From Siphonodentalium dalli (taxonomy: Eukaryota; Mollusca; Scaphopoda; Gadilida; Siphonodentaliidae): a DNA stretch of 64,000 bases. Where the stretch lies: assembly GCA_032622095.1 (NCBI GenBank), contig CP136064.1, positions 248,963,827 to 249,027,826 of the forward strand, read 5' to 3'. The notes beneath the pieces are model-generated. The model was given only the letters and a program-made list of their open reading frames with translations. It did no database searches and was not told where the DNA came from. Position numbers and translations under genes: made by a program. Below, piece after piece: positions 40,601-47,830 of this stretch (position 1 is its first letter; each line of letters starts with the position of its first letter).

Positions 40601-41133
40601 CTCTACGTGCGTAGCCAGAGTAGACATTAACGACATGGTCTAATAGTTGTCGACCATTCCTGTATTTTATAAGAGAGAGAAATATATTCAGCACATGCTT
40701 TGGAAACAGACAATCGTACATTTTACTGCCGCATATATAGGCTTGAAATACAAAGGCATCTCAACATAATAGTTATTATTATATTATTATTATTAATATT
40801 ATGTTCCTGTCTAAAGTCCCCTTGTAATATAGTTGCAATTTTAAAATAAGCACCAAATTATTGTATAATATATTTCGTGAATCGAAAATTGGTAACGACG
40901 CTGGAAAAGCTTGCAGGGACAAATACGTCATATCAAAATGGCGGCGTTTCCGGTCGAGATTGGCAGGTCGATTATTGCTATAATTAAAAACGTCTATTTA
41001 TGTTTGCAGGTATGGAATACCAGAACCCAATGAGATGTCAATAGTTATCGAGTATGCACTTGGGAAAACATCATCTTTCAATGAAAATAAAGAAATCTGT
41101 ACCGATGATAAAACATTAACTTTAGGACAGTGA
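7539..41133 (+). CDS. NAGS: N-acetylglutamate synthase, mitochondrial (13 visible exons, 5' end missing)
   Basis: Makes N-acetylglutamate from acetyl-CoA and glutamate in the mitochondrial matrix, the first step of arginine synthesis and the source of the CPS1 activator. Thirteen exons (7539-7686, 9003-9119, 14310-14423, 15153-15274, 19022-19244, 21742-21816, 23234-23333, 26783-26876, 29238-29315, 31622-31706, 32170-32264, 35700-35753, 41010-41133) join in frame with GT-AG introns into 475 residues. Residues ~40-330 match the amino-acid-kinase fold (GSDPREARYWLKQF, RPVVIVG). Residues ~335-475 match the vertebrate-type NAGS GNAT domain (PYLDKF, QGEGTG, FWRSR, NPWYFKH, WIVFWYG). Human NAGS is about 534 aa, so some 40-80 N-terminal residues, including the targeting peptide, must come from an upstream exon. 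No frameshift or internal stop was seen. The family call rests on remembered conserved motifs, not an alignment. Confidence 0.95.
7701..7939. mobile_element. TTAA-flanked MITE, type A, 14 bp from the exon 1 donor
   Basis: TTAA at 7697-7700 and 7940-7943, with ends CCCTTCAATGACTGGAGC and ATGTAAGGG. It has two degraded CCAATGCATTCTC palindromes. The insertion begins 14 bp after NAGS exon 1 ends at 7686. Confidence 0.8.
8123..8336. mobile_element. TA-flanked palindromic MITE (CAGTAATGC ends), copy 1
   Basis: Almost the whole 214 bp is one hairpin: ~105 bp arms meeting near 8228. TA at 8121 and 8337. Arms contain CGGAAATATGGCTTGTTGCC. Sister copies: 42495, 44284, 48561. Confidence 0.85.
9003..9119 (+). 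CDS. NAGS: NAGS exon 2
   Basis: 39 codons, phase 0 at both ends, visible residues 50-88. It contains VGSDPREARYWLKQF and PFALVQLDPDVF, strongly conserved near the start of the NAGS kinase-like domain. The acceptor is TTTTTTTCTAG and the donor is CAT|GTGAGT. The last ~20 bases plus the donor are the apparent source of the minisatellite that fills the next intron. Confidence 0.93.
9200..12299. repeat. Minisatellite derived from the NAGS exon 2 end and splice donor
   Basis: Roughly 130-140 tandem units. Main forms: 22 bp (ACATCACACAGGTGAGTG + TTAG) and 24 bp (ACATCACACAGGTGGGG + TTATCAG). The first units (9219-9290) are ~25 bp and read GTTCTCAGATATCACAC..GTGAGT, nearly identical to the exon 2 end GTTCTCAGATGTCACACAT plus donor GTGAGTG. 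A fragment of a dispersed 'AGGGAGAAGTGAC' repeat interrupts it at ~9301-9370. Stops occur in most frames, so the HHTGG-type open frames are not genes. Confidence 0.95.
12300..12338 (+). pseudogene. Relic second copy of the NAGS exon 2 tail
   Basis: Codons read VQLDPKELSDITR followed by GTGATT, against VQLDPDVFSDVTH followed by GTGAGT in exon 2. It closes the minisatellite on its downstream side and reaches further into the exon than any array unit, so it looks like the far end of an old exon-tail duplication. Confidence 0.6.
12360..13190. other. Intron 2 remainder, no gene
   Basis: AT-rich sequence with a 'CCATACCATGTATGGTACACAT' style module (12665-12900), related to one at 17805-18040. Nothing coding recognised. 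Confidence 0.4.
13191..13520. repeat. Two copies of the 'gagttatggccc' module
   Basis: Two ~165 bp units each contain TTTGGTATGTG, GTTTACTAGC and GAGTTA(A/T)GGCCC. Same family as 1-322. Confidence 0.7.
13768..14262. repeat. Module repeat with YY1-like motif
   Basis: Starts with the palindrome-like AACTTTACTTGTAAAGTTTG followed by ATTGCCATGG, then two ~160 bp units ('GATGGGAACGAGTCATTTTG', 'GCCATCTT'), and ends near GTGTCATGGACACTTTAATT. The same family occurs at 16450-17600 and 42760-43110. Confidence 0.75.
14310..14423 (+). CDS. NAGS: NAGS exon 3
   Basis: 38 codons, phase 0 at both ends, visible residues 89-126. It encodes VEQFASCISFLQRN followed by MRPVVIVG, the beta strand and glycine of the amino-acid-kinase fold. 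Acceptor TTGTTGACAG, donor AAG|GTAAAT. Confidence 0.93.
14612..15143. mobile_element. hAT-type MITE inserted at the exon 4 acceptor
   Basis: Ends CAAGCC/GGCTTG with two internal palindromes (about 14648-14738 and 15022-15115) built on GAGGTCCCCAGAGGGTGAAT. Flanks TGTTCACA (14604-14611) and TTTTCACA (15144-15151) look like an 8 bp target duplication. Sister copies have comparable 8 bp repeats at 20651, 34937 and 52866. Confidence 0.8.
15153..15274 (+). CDS. NAGS: NAGS exon 4
   Basis: 40 codons plus two bases, visible residues 127-166 and part of 167. It encodes MRLKLGADCMVLTSLLELNG and a segment ending STQPNP. The acceptor TTTTCACAG is the downstream target-site copy of a MITE that ends at 15143 (see findings). 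The donor is GTGAGT. Confidence 0.92.
15328..15581. mobile_element. TTAA-flanked MITE, type A
   Basis: Starts CCCTTTCATGACG after TTAA (15324-15327), ends TCATGGAAGG followed by TTAT. Two CATT(A/C)TCTTATATATG palindromes. It begins 53 bp after the exon 4 donor. Confidence 0.8.
15661..15851. mobile_element. 5'-truncated type A MITE
   Basis: Second half of the type A element, ending CATGAAAGGG then TTAA at 15852-15855. The left terminus is missing. Confidence 0.65.
16450..17610. repeat. Six-unit tandem module with YY1-like sites
   Basis: About six units of 155-165 bp. Each has GGGCTACAGGTCGTAC, GATGGGAACGAGTCATTTTG, ATGGCCGCCAGCAG and GCCATCTTGGATTT. It starts with AACTTTAATTTGTAAAGTTT and ends near GTGTCATTGACACTTTCATT, like the copy at 13768. 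Confidence 0.8.
17611..19021. other. Intron 4 remainder, no gene
   Basis: Contains another 'taccatagtatggtaaacatag' type module with CTGTCTGTCTGTCTG (17805-18040), A-rich tracts, and a fragment of a type A MITE (18728-18790) after TTAA. Confidence 0.4.
19022..19244 (+). CDS. NAGS: NAGS exon 5
   Basis: One base completes Pro167, then 74 codons. This is the largest visible exon. It carries HIPIIPAVGETSVGQLVALD, the substrate-side region of the kinase-like fold, and ends INTVGGLLDEDGH. Donor CAT|GTATGT. A minus-strand Helitron starts 47 bp downstream. Confidence 0.94.
19292..19628 (-). mobile_element. Non-autonomous Helitron (minus strand)
   Basis: On the minus strand it starts TCTATCTATATAAAAGGC after an A and ends in a short hairpin (TTGACGGGCAA region) then CTAG before T. 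TC start, CTRR end and A|T insertion without duplication are Helitron hallmarks. Confidence 0.75.
19629..20216. other. Decayed repeat, no gene
   Basis: Contains AGGGCTGTAACGATTCATCG and TATCGCGATAC phrases, typical of degraded hAT ends in animal genomes, and a piece resembling the gagttatggccc family. Nothing coding. Confidence 0.35.
20217..20612. repeat. G-rich minisatellite, ~20 bp unit
   Basis: About twenty degenerate copies of GGGGGATACTCTGGGTGGC with frequent runs of 3-5 G. The 164-aa and 140-aa frames on either strand are repeat translations (GYSG/PEYP repeats). Confidence 0.9.
20651..21066. mobile_element. hAT-type MITE (GAGGTCCCCAGAGGG family)
   Basis: Flanked by ATTATGAT at 20643-20650 and 21067-21074. 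It carries two ~95 bp palindromes at about 20670-20760 and 20950-21040. The left terminus is internally shortened. Confidence 0.8.
21742..21816 (+). CDS. NAGS: NAGS exon 6
   Basis: 25 codons, phase 0 at both ends, residues 242-266: VIANINIPADL, then EKPWCTPEIKDR. Acceptor TATATTTGCAG, donor CGA|GTAAGC. Confidence 0.9.
22095..22968. mobile_element. hAT-type element with 8 bp duplication
   Basis: Ends TAGGCTTGCCAC and GTGGCAACCCTT, flanked by ATTATTAT at 22087-22094 and 22969-22976. Subterminal TCGATTAA/TTAATCG repeats. Interior frames of 95-102 aa are not recognisable transposase. Confidence 0.75.
23234..23333 (+). CDS. NAGS: NAGS exon 7
   Basis: 33 codons plus one base, residues 267-299. 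It encodes IQRISDLLYQLPASSSVVIT, then DKMLQELFTHRG across the joint, the end of the kinase-like domain that precedes the conserved GxGT(L/F)F motif. Acceptor TTTTTCTTTAG, donor G|GTCTGT. Confidence 0.92.
23398..23649. mobile_element. Type A MITE in intron 7
   Basis: Palindromes on CCAGTGCATTCTCTTATATA, ending CATAGAAGGG then TTAA at 23650-23653. The left TTAA is eroded. It starts ~64 bp after the exon 7 donor. Confidence 0.75.
24094..25140 (+). mobile_element. Non-autonomous Helitron
   Basis: Starts TCTATATATATAAAACC after A, and ends with hairpin CCCGTCATTTTGTGATGGGC and then CCCTAG before T. No Rep/helicase coding sequence. Internal tandem similarity ('AAGTGTTCCC' at ~24770 and ~24990). 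Confidence 0.8.
25141..26782. other. Intron 7 remainder, nothing recognised
   Basis: Plain AT-rich intron sequence. Short open frames here (60-66 aa) show no family features. Confidence 0.4.
26783..26876 (+). CDS. NAGS: NAGS exon 8
   Basis: Two bases complete Gly300, followed by CGTFFKITEPIL and a linker ending PRLQDLLN, with two bases of Lys331. This matches the GxGTxFK motif and linker between the kinase-like and GNAT domains of animal NAGS. Acceptor TATATATGTAG, donor GTGAGT. Confidence 0.92.
27028..28602. mobile_element. TTAA-flanked element with AGGCACGGGCGG ends
   Basis: TTAA at 27024-27027 and 28603-28606. Inverted ends AGGCACGGGCGGCGTT and AACGCCGCCCGTATCT. An inner inverted pair (CCAAGCTAGGG at ~27188 and CCCTAGCTTGGG at ~28219) suggests a second element nested inside. 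Confidence 0.7.
29238..29315 (+). CDS. NAGS: NAGS exon 9
   Basis: One base plus 25 codons plus two bases, residues 332-356. It encodes AFSKELSADYFDNIRD and HAIYLSE, the start of the GNAT domain. Donor GA|GTAAGT. A TTAA-flanked MITE starts 17 bp after the exon end. Confidence 0.92.
29333..29558. mobile_element. Type A MITE, 17 bp from the exon 9 donor
   Basis: TTAA at 29329-29332 and 29559-29562. Ends CCCTTCCATGACTGGAGC and GCCATGAAATGG. Confidence 0.8.
29859..29970 (+). CDS. Candidate alternative last exon of NAGS
   Basis: A strong acceptor (TTTGTTTTTGCAG) is followed by an open frame that matches the phase left by NAGS exon 9: one base plus 36 codons, starting NVIMDAILKIGQ and ending in TGA. 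An AATAAA follows at 30419. Splicing exon 9 here would give a protein with the kinase-like domain but almost no acetyltransferase domain. I do not recognise the peptide; it could instead be the last exon of a nested gene, a retroposed fragment or chance. Confidence 0.25.
30247..31515. mobile_element. Candidate transposon with CAGGCCTGTC ends
   Basis: Inverted CAGGCCTGTC/GACAGGCCTG termini flanked by CTAATC (30241-30246 and 31516-31521), with a subterminal AAAATCGCCC/CGAAATCGCCCGCGT similarity. No transposase seen; superfamily uncertain. Confidence 0.5.
30419..30424 (+). promoter_or_regulatory. AATAAA polyadenylation signal candidate
   Basis: Lies 449 bp after the stop of the candidate alternative last exon and is followed by a T-rich stretch. 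It sits inside a CAGGCCTGTC-ended repeat (30247-31515), so any such transcript would borrow its poly(A) signal from mobile DNA. Confidence 0.3.
31622..31706 (+). CDS. NAGS: NAGS exon 10
   Basis: Residues 357 (split codon) to 385. It encodes YSAAAIIL and GVPYLDKFAVSLKAQ, the acetyl-CoA-binding beta strand region of the NAGS GNAT domain. PYLDKF is a hallmark of animal NAGS. Acceptor TTCTTGTAG, donor CAG|GTGAGA. Confidence 0.95.
32170..32264 (+). CDS. NAGS: NAGS exon 11
   Basis: 31 codons plus two bases, residues 386-416. It begins GEGTGLMVWDC, completing the Q-G-x-G-x-G acetyl-CoA loop with exon 10, and contains MFWRSRID and NPW across the joint. Acceptor TTCATGCAG, donor TG|GTAGGT. Confidence 0.95.
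32788..33300. repeat. Three tandem ~191 bp units
   Basis: Units begin GATTGGGTACCTTCA(T/A)GG or GATATTGGGTACC at about 32788, 32980 and 33171, each containing CAACTCCTCCTACAG and GATTTGCAACATCTATATAG. The near-identical 65-79 aa frames are repeat translations. Confidence 0.85.
34937..35350. mobile_element. hAT-type MITE in intron 11
   Basis: Ends CAAGCCTG and AGGCTTG, flanked by AGTCTATC (34929-34936) and AGTCTATT (35351-35358). Two ~95 bp palindromes at its ends. Confidence 0.85.
35700..35753 (+). CDS. NAGS: NAGS exon 12
   Basis: A 54-base exon. Split Trp417, YFKHCEGSWSNGKWIVF, split Trp435. The NPWYFKH...W..FW signature is characteristic of the NAGS acetyltransferase domain. Acceptor GTCTTCCAG, donor TG|GTAAGT. 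Confidence 0.95.
36013..36465. mobile_element. TA-flanked MITE with the shared palindromic core
   Basis: Ends TGTGACCCACC and GGCGGGTCACA with TA on both sides. Inside the ends lie two inverted copies of the CCAATGCATTCTCTTATA palindrome and a spacer. Sister copy at 47831. Confidence 0.8.
36736..39141. repeat. 34 bp satellite array, interrupted by a MITE
   Basis: Unit GAACATGGAGTACACAGATC + AATCATTAAA + (T/G)ATT, around 60 copies with almost no other variation. Copies differ mainly at one site (TATT or GATT). The array is split at 38737-39098 by a type B MITE inserted in its TTAA; two more units follow it. Confidence 0.95.
38737..39098. mobile_element. Type B MITE inside the 34 bp satellite
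   Basis: The unit's TTAA is duplicated at 38733-38736 and 39099-39102, showing exact TTAA target duplication. The left arm of its second palindrome is deleted relative to the copies at 39307 and 50338. Confidence 0.95.
39307..39699. mobile_element. Type B MITE
   Basis: TTAA at 39303-39306 and 39700-39703. Nearly identical to the copy 205 bp upstream, but with both palindromes intact. Confidence 0.9.
41010..41133 (+). CDS. NAGS: NAGS exon 13, C-terminus and stop
   Basis: Completes Trp435, continues YGIPEPNEMSIVIEYALGKT and ends LTLGQ with TGA at 41131-41133. The acceptor is TTTGCAG. The tail after the GNAT fold is variable in this family, so its length is unremarkable. Confidence 0.92.
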
Positions 41134-41231
41134 TATAGTAATGAATAATTATCTTATGATGATCGTCTTTGTGTTATGCTCAAAAGCTCAACTTCCTATT
41201 TTTGTCACTGAGTTATTAATTTAAGTGTTAA

Positions 41232-41478
41232 CCCTTTCATGATGGGAGTAGTACTGGTGCAGCATTAAATATCCTGTGCCAGTGCATTCTCTTATATATG
41301 CGAGTCTCCCATAGTGAGCCTCGCACATATAAGAGAATACACTGATTTACAAGATCATGTCAATATTGTTAGGCCAATGCATTCTCTGATATATGTGAGG
41401 TGCCCTATGGGAGACTTGCATATATAAGATTGGCACAGGGTTTTCGCAAAATTTCAGGAAGCTCCAGTCATGGAAGAG
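41232..41478. mobile_element. Type A MITE in the NAGS 3' UTR
   Basis: TTAA at 41228-41231 and 41479-41482. Ends CCCTTTCATGATGGGAG and TCATGGAAGAG. It starts 98 bp after the NAGS stop codon. Confidence 0.85.
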
Positions 41479-41483
41479 TTAAT

Positions 41484-41489
41484 AATAAA
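41484..41489 (+). promoter_or_regulatory. Likely NAGS polyadenylation signal (AATAAA)
   Basis: First AATAAA after the NAGS stop, 351 bp downstream and only 5 bp past the end of a TTAA-flanked MITE (41232-41478). If used, the 3' UTR would contain the whole palindromic MITE. Confidence 0.5.
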
Positions 41490-41498
41490 GTGTATAAC

Positions 41499-41630
41499 AG
41501 GGTTTGTTTTAAGTATTTAAATTGTGTGATCTGTTAACATCCGGGGTTTGTTTTGTGTATTTATATTGGGTGATCTATGAACATCCAGGGTTTGTTTTGT
41601 GTATTTAAATTGTGTGATCTATGAACAGTG
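41499..41630. repeat. Three tandem ~44 bp units downstream of NAGS
   Basis: GGTTTGTTTT...GTATTTA...TTG(T/G)GTGATCT repeated at about 41501, 41545 and 41589. No coding meaning. Confidence 0.7.
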
Positions 41631-42494
41631 TGAATCAAGGTCTGCAAAAGATTATTGAAATTTACAATTATTTTTGTTATGTCTTTTAAATTCTCAAAAA
41701 CATGGAAAAATTCTAGAAAAATAAAGGAGATTTTCTCTACCAGATCTATAACCCTAACTTAATGATACTGCCAGTTGAAAAATTTCTCAAACTCAATGTT
41801 CAATGATCACACAACTGTGAGTCAAAATAGTTCTGTTATCTTTGATAGTATCCATATAGTGAGCAAGCTATATGTAAACAATAAAATTTTATGTTGACAT
41901 ATTACATGCACACGGGTCCAGGAATATATTTTTTAAATTTTATTATATTATTTTTAGAATTTGATAAGGTTTTTAATTTGGGATTAGATTTTTCAAACTT
42001 GTTTTGCTTTATCATATTTTATGGATGTTAGTGATGAAGACAAAAAAAATCCTGGACCCCTGTGATTACATGCCACCTGTAGTTGTGTGTTTTTTGTTTG
42101 ATTTTTGTCAAAAACATAATGCGTTACTGCCATTCAACTTCTTGTTTTTGCCTCTGATCCCTTTGATACAATACAATACAATAGTATACAATCGAGGTTG
42201 ACACAAGGAACTGTCAACCCAAGGAAGTCAGTATTCACTCCAATATTGACTTCAAGGGTTCAGAATTCCTCATGTCAACCTCGAAACCATTTGATAACTG
42301 TTTCGTTATATGATACCCTTATTATATTATTGGTTGCACCGATTTGAAGATTGGAAACTCATTCTATTTTAAGCACAAAGTGTTCCGTAGAAATTTTTGT
42401 TAACCTCTTGTGGATAAATGTTTACTTCATCCATTTTCAAATAGAAAGGAAATGAACATCGTCAAATGATGGTATTTATAGGGCCAGGGACCTA

Positions 42495-42717
42495 CAGTAA
42501 TGCTCTAAATAATCAACTCTTTAACCACAGCAGAATTATGAGTAATTTTTCAGGATTTAGTCGGAAATATTGCTTGTTGCCATCCATCGTAAAGCTCTCA
42601 CTGAGAGCTCTCCGATGAATGGCAACAAGCCATATTTCCGACTAAATCCTGAAAAGTTACCCATAATTCTGCTGTGGTTAAGGAGTCGATTATTTAGAGC
42701 ATTACTGAACGTCACTA
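42495..42717. mobile_element. TA-type palindromic MITE, copy 2
   Basis: Hairpin arms as at 8123, left TA present at 42493-42494, right flank changed to AA. Confidence 0.8.
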
Positions 42718-42765
42718 ATGCTGTTATTTGGAACTCTTGCATTGGATCAAGTATAGGAGTTATTA

Positions 42766-43110
42766 GCTCAACTTTACTTTGTAAAGTTTGAACTATTGCC
42801 ATGGCTTGGTATCTGTCGTCTGTGTGTGCGTGTGTGATTCGTCAACAATTTCCTTTAGCACGGGCTACAGGTCGTACCTTTGGTCGGATCATTATAAAAT
42901 AGCTGTTGACATTGATATGTAGATGGGAACGAGTCATTTTGGGGGTCATTCAAAATTCAATCCATTAGCACGGGCTACAGGTCCTACTGTTCGTCTGATC
43001 ATCATGAAATTTGTCATGGATATTAATATTGACATGTAGATGGGAACGAGTCATTTTGGGGTCGATCGGCCATAAAACATGGCCGCTGGCAGTCATCTTG
43101 GATTTTACTC
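42766..43110. repeat. Module repeat of the 13768 family, two units
   Basis: AACTTTACTTTGTAAAGTTTG start, GGGCTACAGGTC and GATGGGAACGAGTCATTTTG units. The first unit is internally shortened. Confidence 0.7.
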
Positions 43111-43340
43111 TTTGTTGTACTTATTTGTGAAAAGGATTATGTGCATTATATGAACATCTATTAAATGGTTAAGGCTTGTTTGATATTCCAAATTGGGGTA
43201 CAATCGATACCTAATTTACTTGTAAATTTCAGATATAAATGTGATTTTTTAACTCTTAGTCATCTTTTAAAGTGCATTTTAATTTACCACAGCTCATGTA
43301 CTAGTTCATCCCACCAGACAAATGTTTATATATGTTTTAA

Positions 43341-43502
43341 CCCTTTCAGTGCCAACTCCGATTTTTGTATCAACCCATATTTCCTTGATCATTTTTAGCA
43401 GAGCTCTTTCCATCAATGTATCACATTATTATAATCAATAAATTTGAAAAATGATCAAGGAAATATGGGTTGATACAAAAATCGGACTTGGCACTGAAAG
43501 GG
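43341..43502. mobile_element. TTAA-flanked fold-back MITE (CCCTTTCAGTGCCAA)
   Basis: TTAA at 43337-43340 and 43503-43506. ~60 bp arms meet around a short loop near 43420. Confidence 0.85.
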
Positions 43503-43816
43503 TTAATATAGGAACTTGGAAGGTCAATTTATATTAATTTAAAACCTAGTCCCATTTTTCCACTTTATACTAGAATGTTCCTGTCTCCGCAATATATGCA
43601 CAAATGAGCCCCAACCAACCCCGAGTTTAGTGTGTCTGTCATTTGCAGACTGAGGTCCCCAGAGGGTGAATTTAGTGACTCTATTCCGCATAGCAAGCTA
43701 GCATCACTAAATTCACCCTCTGGGGACCTCATTCTGCTTAGGCCTCATATCTGGAAAGTTTCTTTACTATCAAATTTCTATAGAAACTTCTTCACATTGA
43801 TTTTATATCTTTATTA

Positions 43817-45851
43817 GGGGGTGTTTATACATTAGCCGGATAAGATCCTATTCGCTTTAGCCGGTTAGCGATAACAATAGAGTGTTTATACTTCGCCGGG
43901 TAAGAATTACATCTATCCGGATATGCAGCTATTCGGTTAACATTGTCTGGATTAAATTATTCAATACAAGCAACCTGTTGTCGTATAGATTCTAATTCGC
44001 TCTGAATTTAAGTTATATCTTTATCTGGTGTCATGCCGTCACGGATGATTGCCTTTCAACAATTAACTCGAGCAATATTGTTGTGTTAGCACTGATTCAC
44101 CTGTGTATATGGTTCAGTGTGTCAGTTTGATTGTCTCTAATCGGTTGTCCATCGGTGGTCACGCACCTTGAGTATAAGCTATTATTATAAATACTAACTG
44201 ATGACGGTACACATACTCTGCTTGTGCATGGTACATTTGTTGCGCATTCGAGGGAATTAACTGTGTGTGTTCATGTACATGTACAGTAATGCTCTAATTA
44301 ATCGACCTCTTAACCAAAGCAGAATTATGGGTAACTTTTCAGGATTTAGTCGGAAATATGGCTTGTTGCCATTCATCGGAAAGCTCTCGGGGAGAGCTTT
44401 CCGATGAATGGCAACAAGCCATATTTCCGACTAAATCCTGAAAATTTACCCATAATTCTGCTTTGGTTAAGAGGTCGATTAATTAGAGCATTACTGTATG
44501 TTCATATATATGGAAGAAATGGGATGGCACATTTCAATGTATTCAAACTTAATGGACAATTAGTTCAATAATCTAAATCTGAGTGCGCCGTGGACATATA
44601 TACATAGGGTCTAGAGGGCCTGCTTTGGAGGTGTGGGACTGTTCATCTTTGGAATTTCCAACTGTACCAAACCTTGAATCTCACCAAACTCACAAGTTCG
44701 CATAAATCCATGTACGTACCATGTTGGGCTTTAATCTAACTTTCCAACCATAGTAATCCTCTAGACGGCCCCGTATTGAGCGATTTCCTGTAGATGTGAA
44801 CCTGTGTCTAAACCTGGAAATTGGCCAATCCTAACATGTTTAGTGGTCTGACATCAAGCAACTTGAACCCCGATTTGATTCAGTTAAATTAGACAGCTGT
44901 TTAACTGACAACGGGGGTGGGACCAAGACATAATATTATCAACCGACTATGGTTATGGCCAGGTGAGAGAAAATTTTGAAATCTGAAAATTGCAAAATCC
45001 TAGCATCCAGACTTGCCTTAAGATTTCCATTTGTTGGACATTTTCCAAACTTGACACACCTCTAAGGTTGGATCATTTCCAACTGATGGCCATTTCAGTC
45101 CAATAATTTGGCATAAAAATAAGCAAATGTTGGTTTTAAAAAATCACCACTAATAAATTGGAAAATCAAACTACGAGAACAATTTCAACAAGTTTGTTGA
45201 TGTCAAATTTCCAACTAATGTTGTGTCAGGTATGAAATTTCCACCTTTTGAATATTTTGATTAATGTTGGGATGAGACACCCCATCGCCATGGCCCTGTA
45301 TACATGGACATGTTGAACGCCCAAATAAAATGAAAACCATATTTTATTGTATAATGTGCCAATGGAAAATGTGTCACATTTGATTCGCGATGTTGAAACT
45401 TATATATATAATATAAAATCAAATCCGAATGATTAGACACCAATTTGTAGATGCGACGAAAATATCTCAAAACTGTCAATGAACATGCTTTTGGCGCGAC
45501 ACTCACTTCACAGATTGTCTATGAACTCAAACAAACCTTTAACAATGTTTAAATATCTTTAAATTGGATTTAAGTTGGATATTAATAATTTTGGCATTTC
45601 CATTTCTAAAATTTTTCACTTCACTATACTGCCCAACCATACCTCTAGCAGGAAGTGGCTAGATGTTTACAGGTGTACAGCAATATCATATTCCAGTTTA
45701 GTGAGAAGTAAAAGGAAAACTATTAACAAGTAAAGAAGACACATAAATATATGCGTATCTTCGCTGGCGAAGTGTAAACACTCTGCAGTAACTTTCGCTT
45801 GTTAACGGGTTCGCCGCTTAGATCACTCACCGGCTATGTGTAAACGGCATC
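43817..45851. mobile_element. PIF/Harbinger-like non-autonomous element
   Basis: Flanked by TTA (43814-43816 and 45852-45854). Ends GGGGGTGTTTATACATTAGC and, inverted, GATGCCGTTTACACATAGCC, with AAGTGTAAACACTC/GAGTGTTTATACTTC subterminal repeats. No transposase. It hosts the palindromic MITE at 44284. Confidence 0.65.
44284..44496. mobile_element. TA-type palindromic MITE, copy 3
   Basis: TA at 44282-44283 and 44497-44498. Near-perfect hairpin with loop at CTCTCGGGGAGAG (~44390). Confidence 0.85.
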
Positions 45852-46012
45852 TTAGTTTAGTTTCTCTATATCCCCAAATTGGCAGACGCCATATTGTATA
45901 ATATTCACCATTTGGAAACTTCAATCTGAGTCTTTGTCTCCCATAGCAGATGAGGCCATGCGGAATGAGGTCCACAGAGAGTGAATTTGGTGATGCTAGC
46001 CTGCTTTGCGGG

Positions 46013-46611
46013 CAGGGTTCGCGCTGCCACTTGCCAAATTTGCCAATGGCAAAAATAATTCACATTTGGCAAAAAATATTTTCATTTAGCAAGTCACTTT
46101 TTAATTCCTCAAGACAGTTGAAAAATGTTGGTCAATCAATACCATTCATTTCAGGAAAATCTTAAAACATAATTATATCAGTGATGTTTTATAAGGTTTA
46201 GGAAAAGTTAACACCTCTATTAAGATGTAGTTAATCTCATAGCATCAGTACTGATGTTGGAGGGATTACTAGTATGTAGTGCGGTGGTGGTGTTTCAATG
46301 CTAACCGTCCTGTGATGTGCCCTTCTGTTGAAGCAACCGTTCTACCCTTGTATTGTTTGGTGATTGGCTTATTGTTGTATGATAAACCACAATAGAGATG
46401 CGAGTGTAATTAATTATTAACTAACTGATTTTCTATCGATATCAAAAGTCGTTCAAACCGCGAGTGTCGAAACATAAGAGTTAAGGTTGCAGAAAATGAT
46501 ACTACCGGTATCAGGGATAGCATTTGGCAAATGCTAAAATAATTTGGCAAAAAATATTTTCATTTGGCAAATTATTTGGCAAGTATAAATTTTGGTTCAG
46601 CGCGGACCCTG
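46013..46611. mobile_element. hAT-type element with 8 bp duplication
   Basis: CAGGGTTCGCGCTGCC to GCGCGGACCCTG. Flanks TTTGCGGG (46005-46012) and TGTGCGGG (46612-46619). Related to 5993-6496. Confidence 0.85.
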
Positions 46612-46689
46612 TGTGCGGGGATAGCGTCACTAAATTCACCCTCTGGGGACCTCATTCTGCAAATGACAGGAACACTAAACCCAGGCTTG

Positions 46690-47830
46690 GAGAGAACTAG
46701 TGCATTTTCTGATGAAGGTAAACTTTGCCCACAAACCATAAAAGTTTGCAAATAGCTTATGAACATCATTCAATTCATTTTCCTGTTGATAGAGGCGTGC
46801 AGGTAATTTACATATCAGCATGTTAAAAACACCCACATGCATGAGTACATTAATAGAGTTACTGTTCTACCAGCTGCAACATTATTTATATGATGTTCCA
46901 TTCAAAAATATCTTTATATGCATACATTTCGCAAATACAGATAATTGGGTTGACAGTATATGTTATGTATATATACTGCAGTATGTATGGCTCAAACTAA
47001 TATTTTGTGATATGTTGATGAACATTTTTATAGGCCTACAATTTCATTCACAGCAAATGCACAAGCTCTGCTAATTTGAACCATGTCAAGGGGCGTGGTT
47101 TGTTGTCAACAACTATTTTTTATACAGAAAAACATTTGTATATGTCTCATTTATCAAGATAAATCTCAATTTTTAATCTGTATAACAAAGTAATTTATTT
47201 CCGTTGAATTTTAATACTGTGTTATTTAATGGACCATTAACCCTGACATAATGAAGTCTTTTTTGCATTTTGGTTGGATTGTTTTAAAAGTTGACACTTT
47301 ACACAGATCTGGCAAGATATAGATGGGTGCTTATCAACTTTGCATATTTGGATGTTAGGTGTATGCTGCAATATTTGATAAAAAATATGTAACTTGTATA
47401 AATTTGCATGAGTTGTTCTTGTGTTATGTCATAGATAAAAGCCTTTCACATGTCACATAGTACATGTACGTTGTATGAATCAAATTAATATTTTATCAGC
47501 CAATGACATGCTTTTCATGAACTTTTATCAAAGGGTGATATGTTTCTGGCATGACACACGAACCAGGTATTCTCAAATATTTACTTGCACCTGATATTAC
47601 TTCCATGACATTGTGTATCCTGTGTTGGGGTACTCTCTTGAACGCCTAATAGTAGTACAGGTCAGACTAAATTATAATATTACTGGGTGGAAAGTCTCCA
47701 AAATTTTAATAACAGTACAGGCCAGTATAATAGTACAGGATGCACCGGTACTTCCATATAAAAATTACCAGAATTCAGCTATACTAGTACATAGTTTATT
47801 GTAAATGTTAGAGAAAGACACTTGTGAATA
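46690..47830. other. Intergenic, nothing recognised
   Basis: AT-rich sequence with short open frames up to 84 aa and no family features. Confidence 0.4.

Larger units (their letters stand above)
43616..46689. mobile_element. hAT-type MITE split by two later insertions
   Basis: First palindrome at 43645-43740 and second at 45960-46660 belong to one GAGGTCCCCAGAGGG MITE ending AGGCTTG. A Harbinger-like element (43817-45851) sits in its middle and a hAT element (46013-46611) in its second palindrome. Confidence 0.75.
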
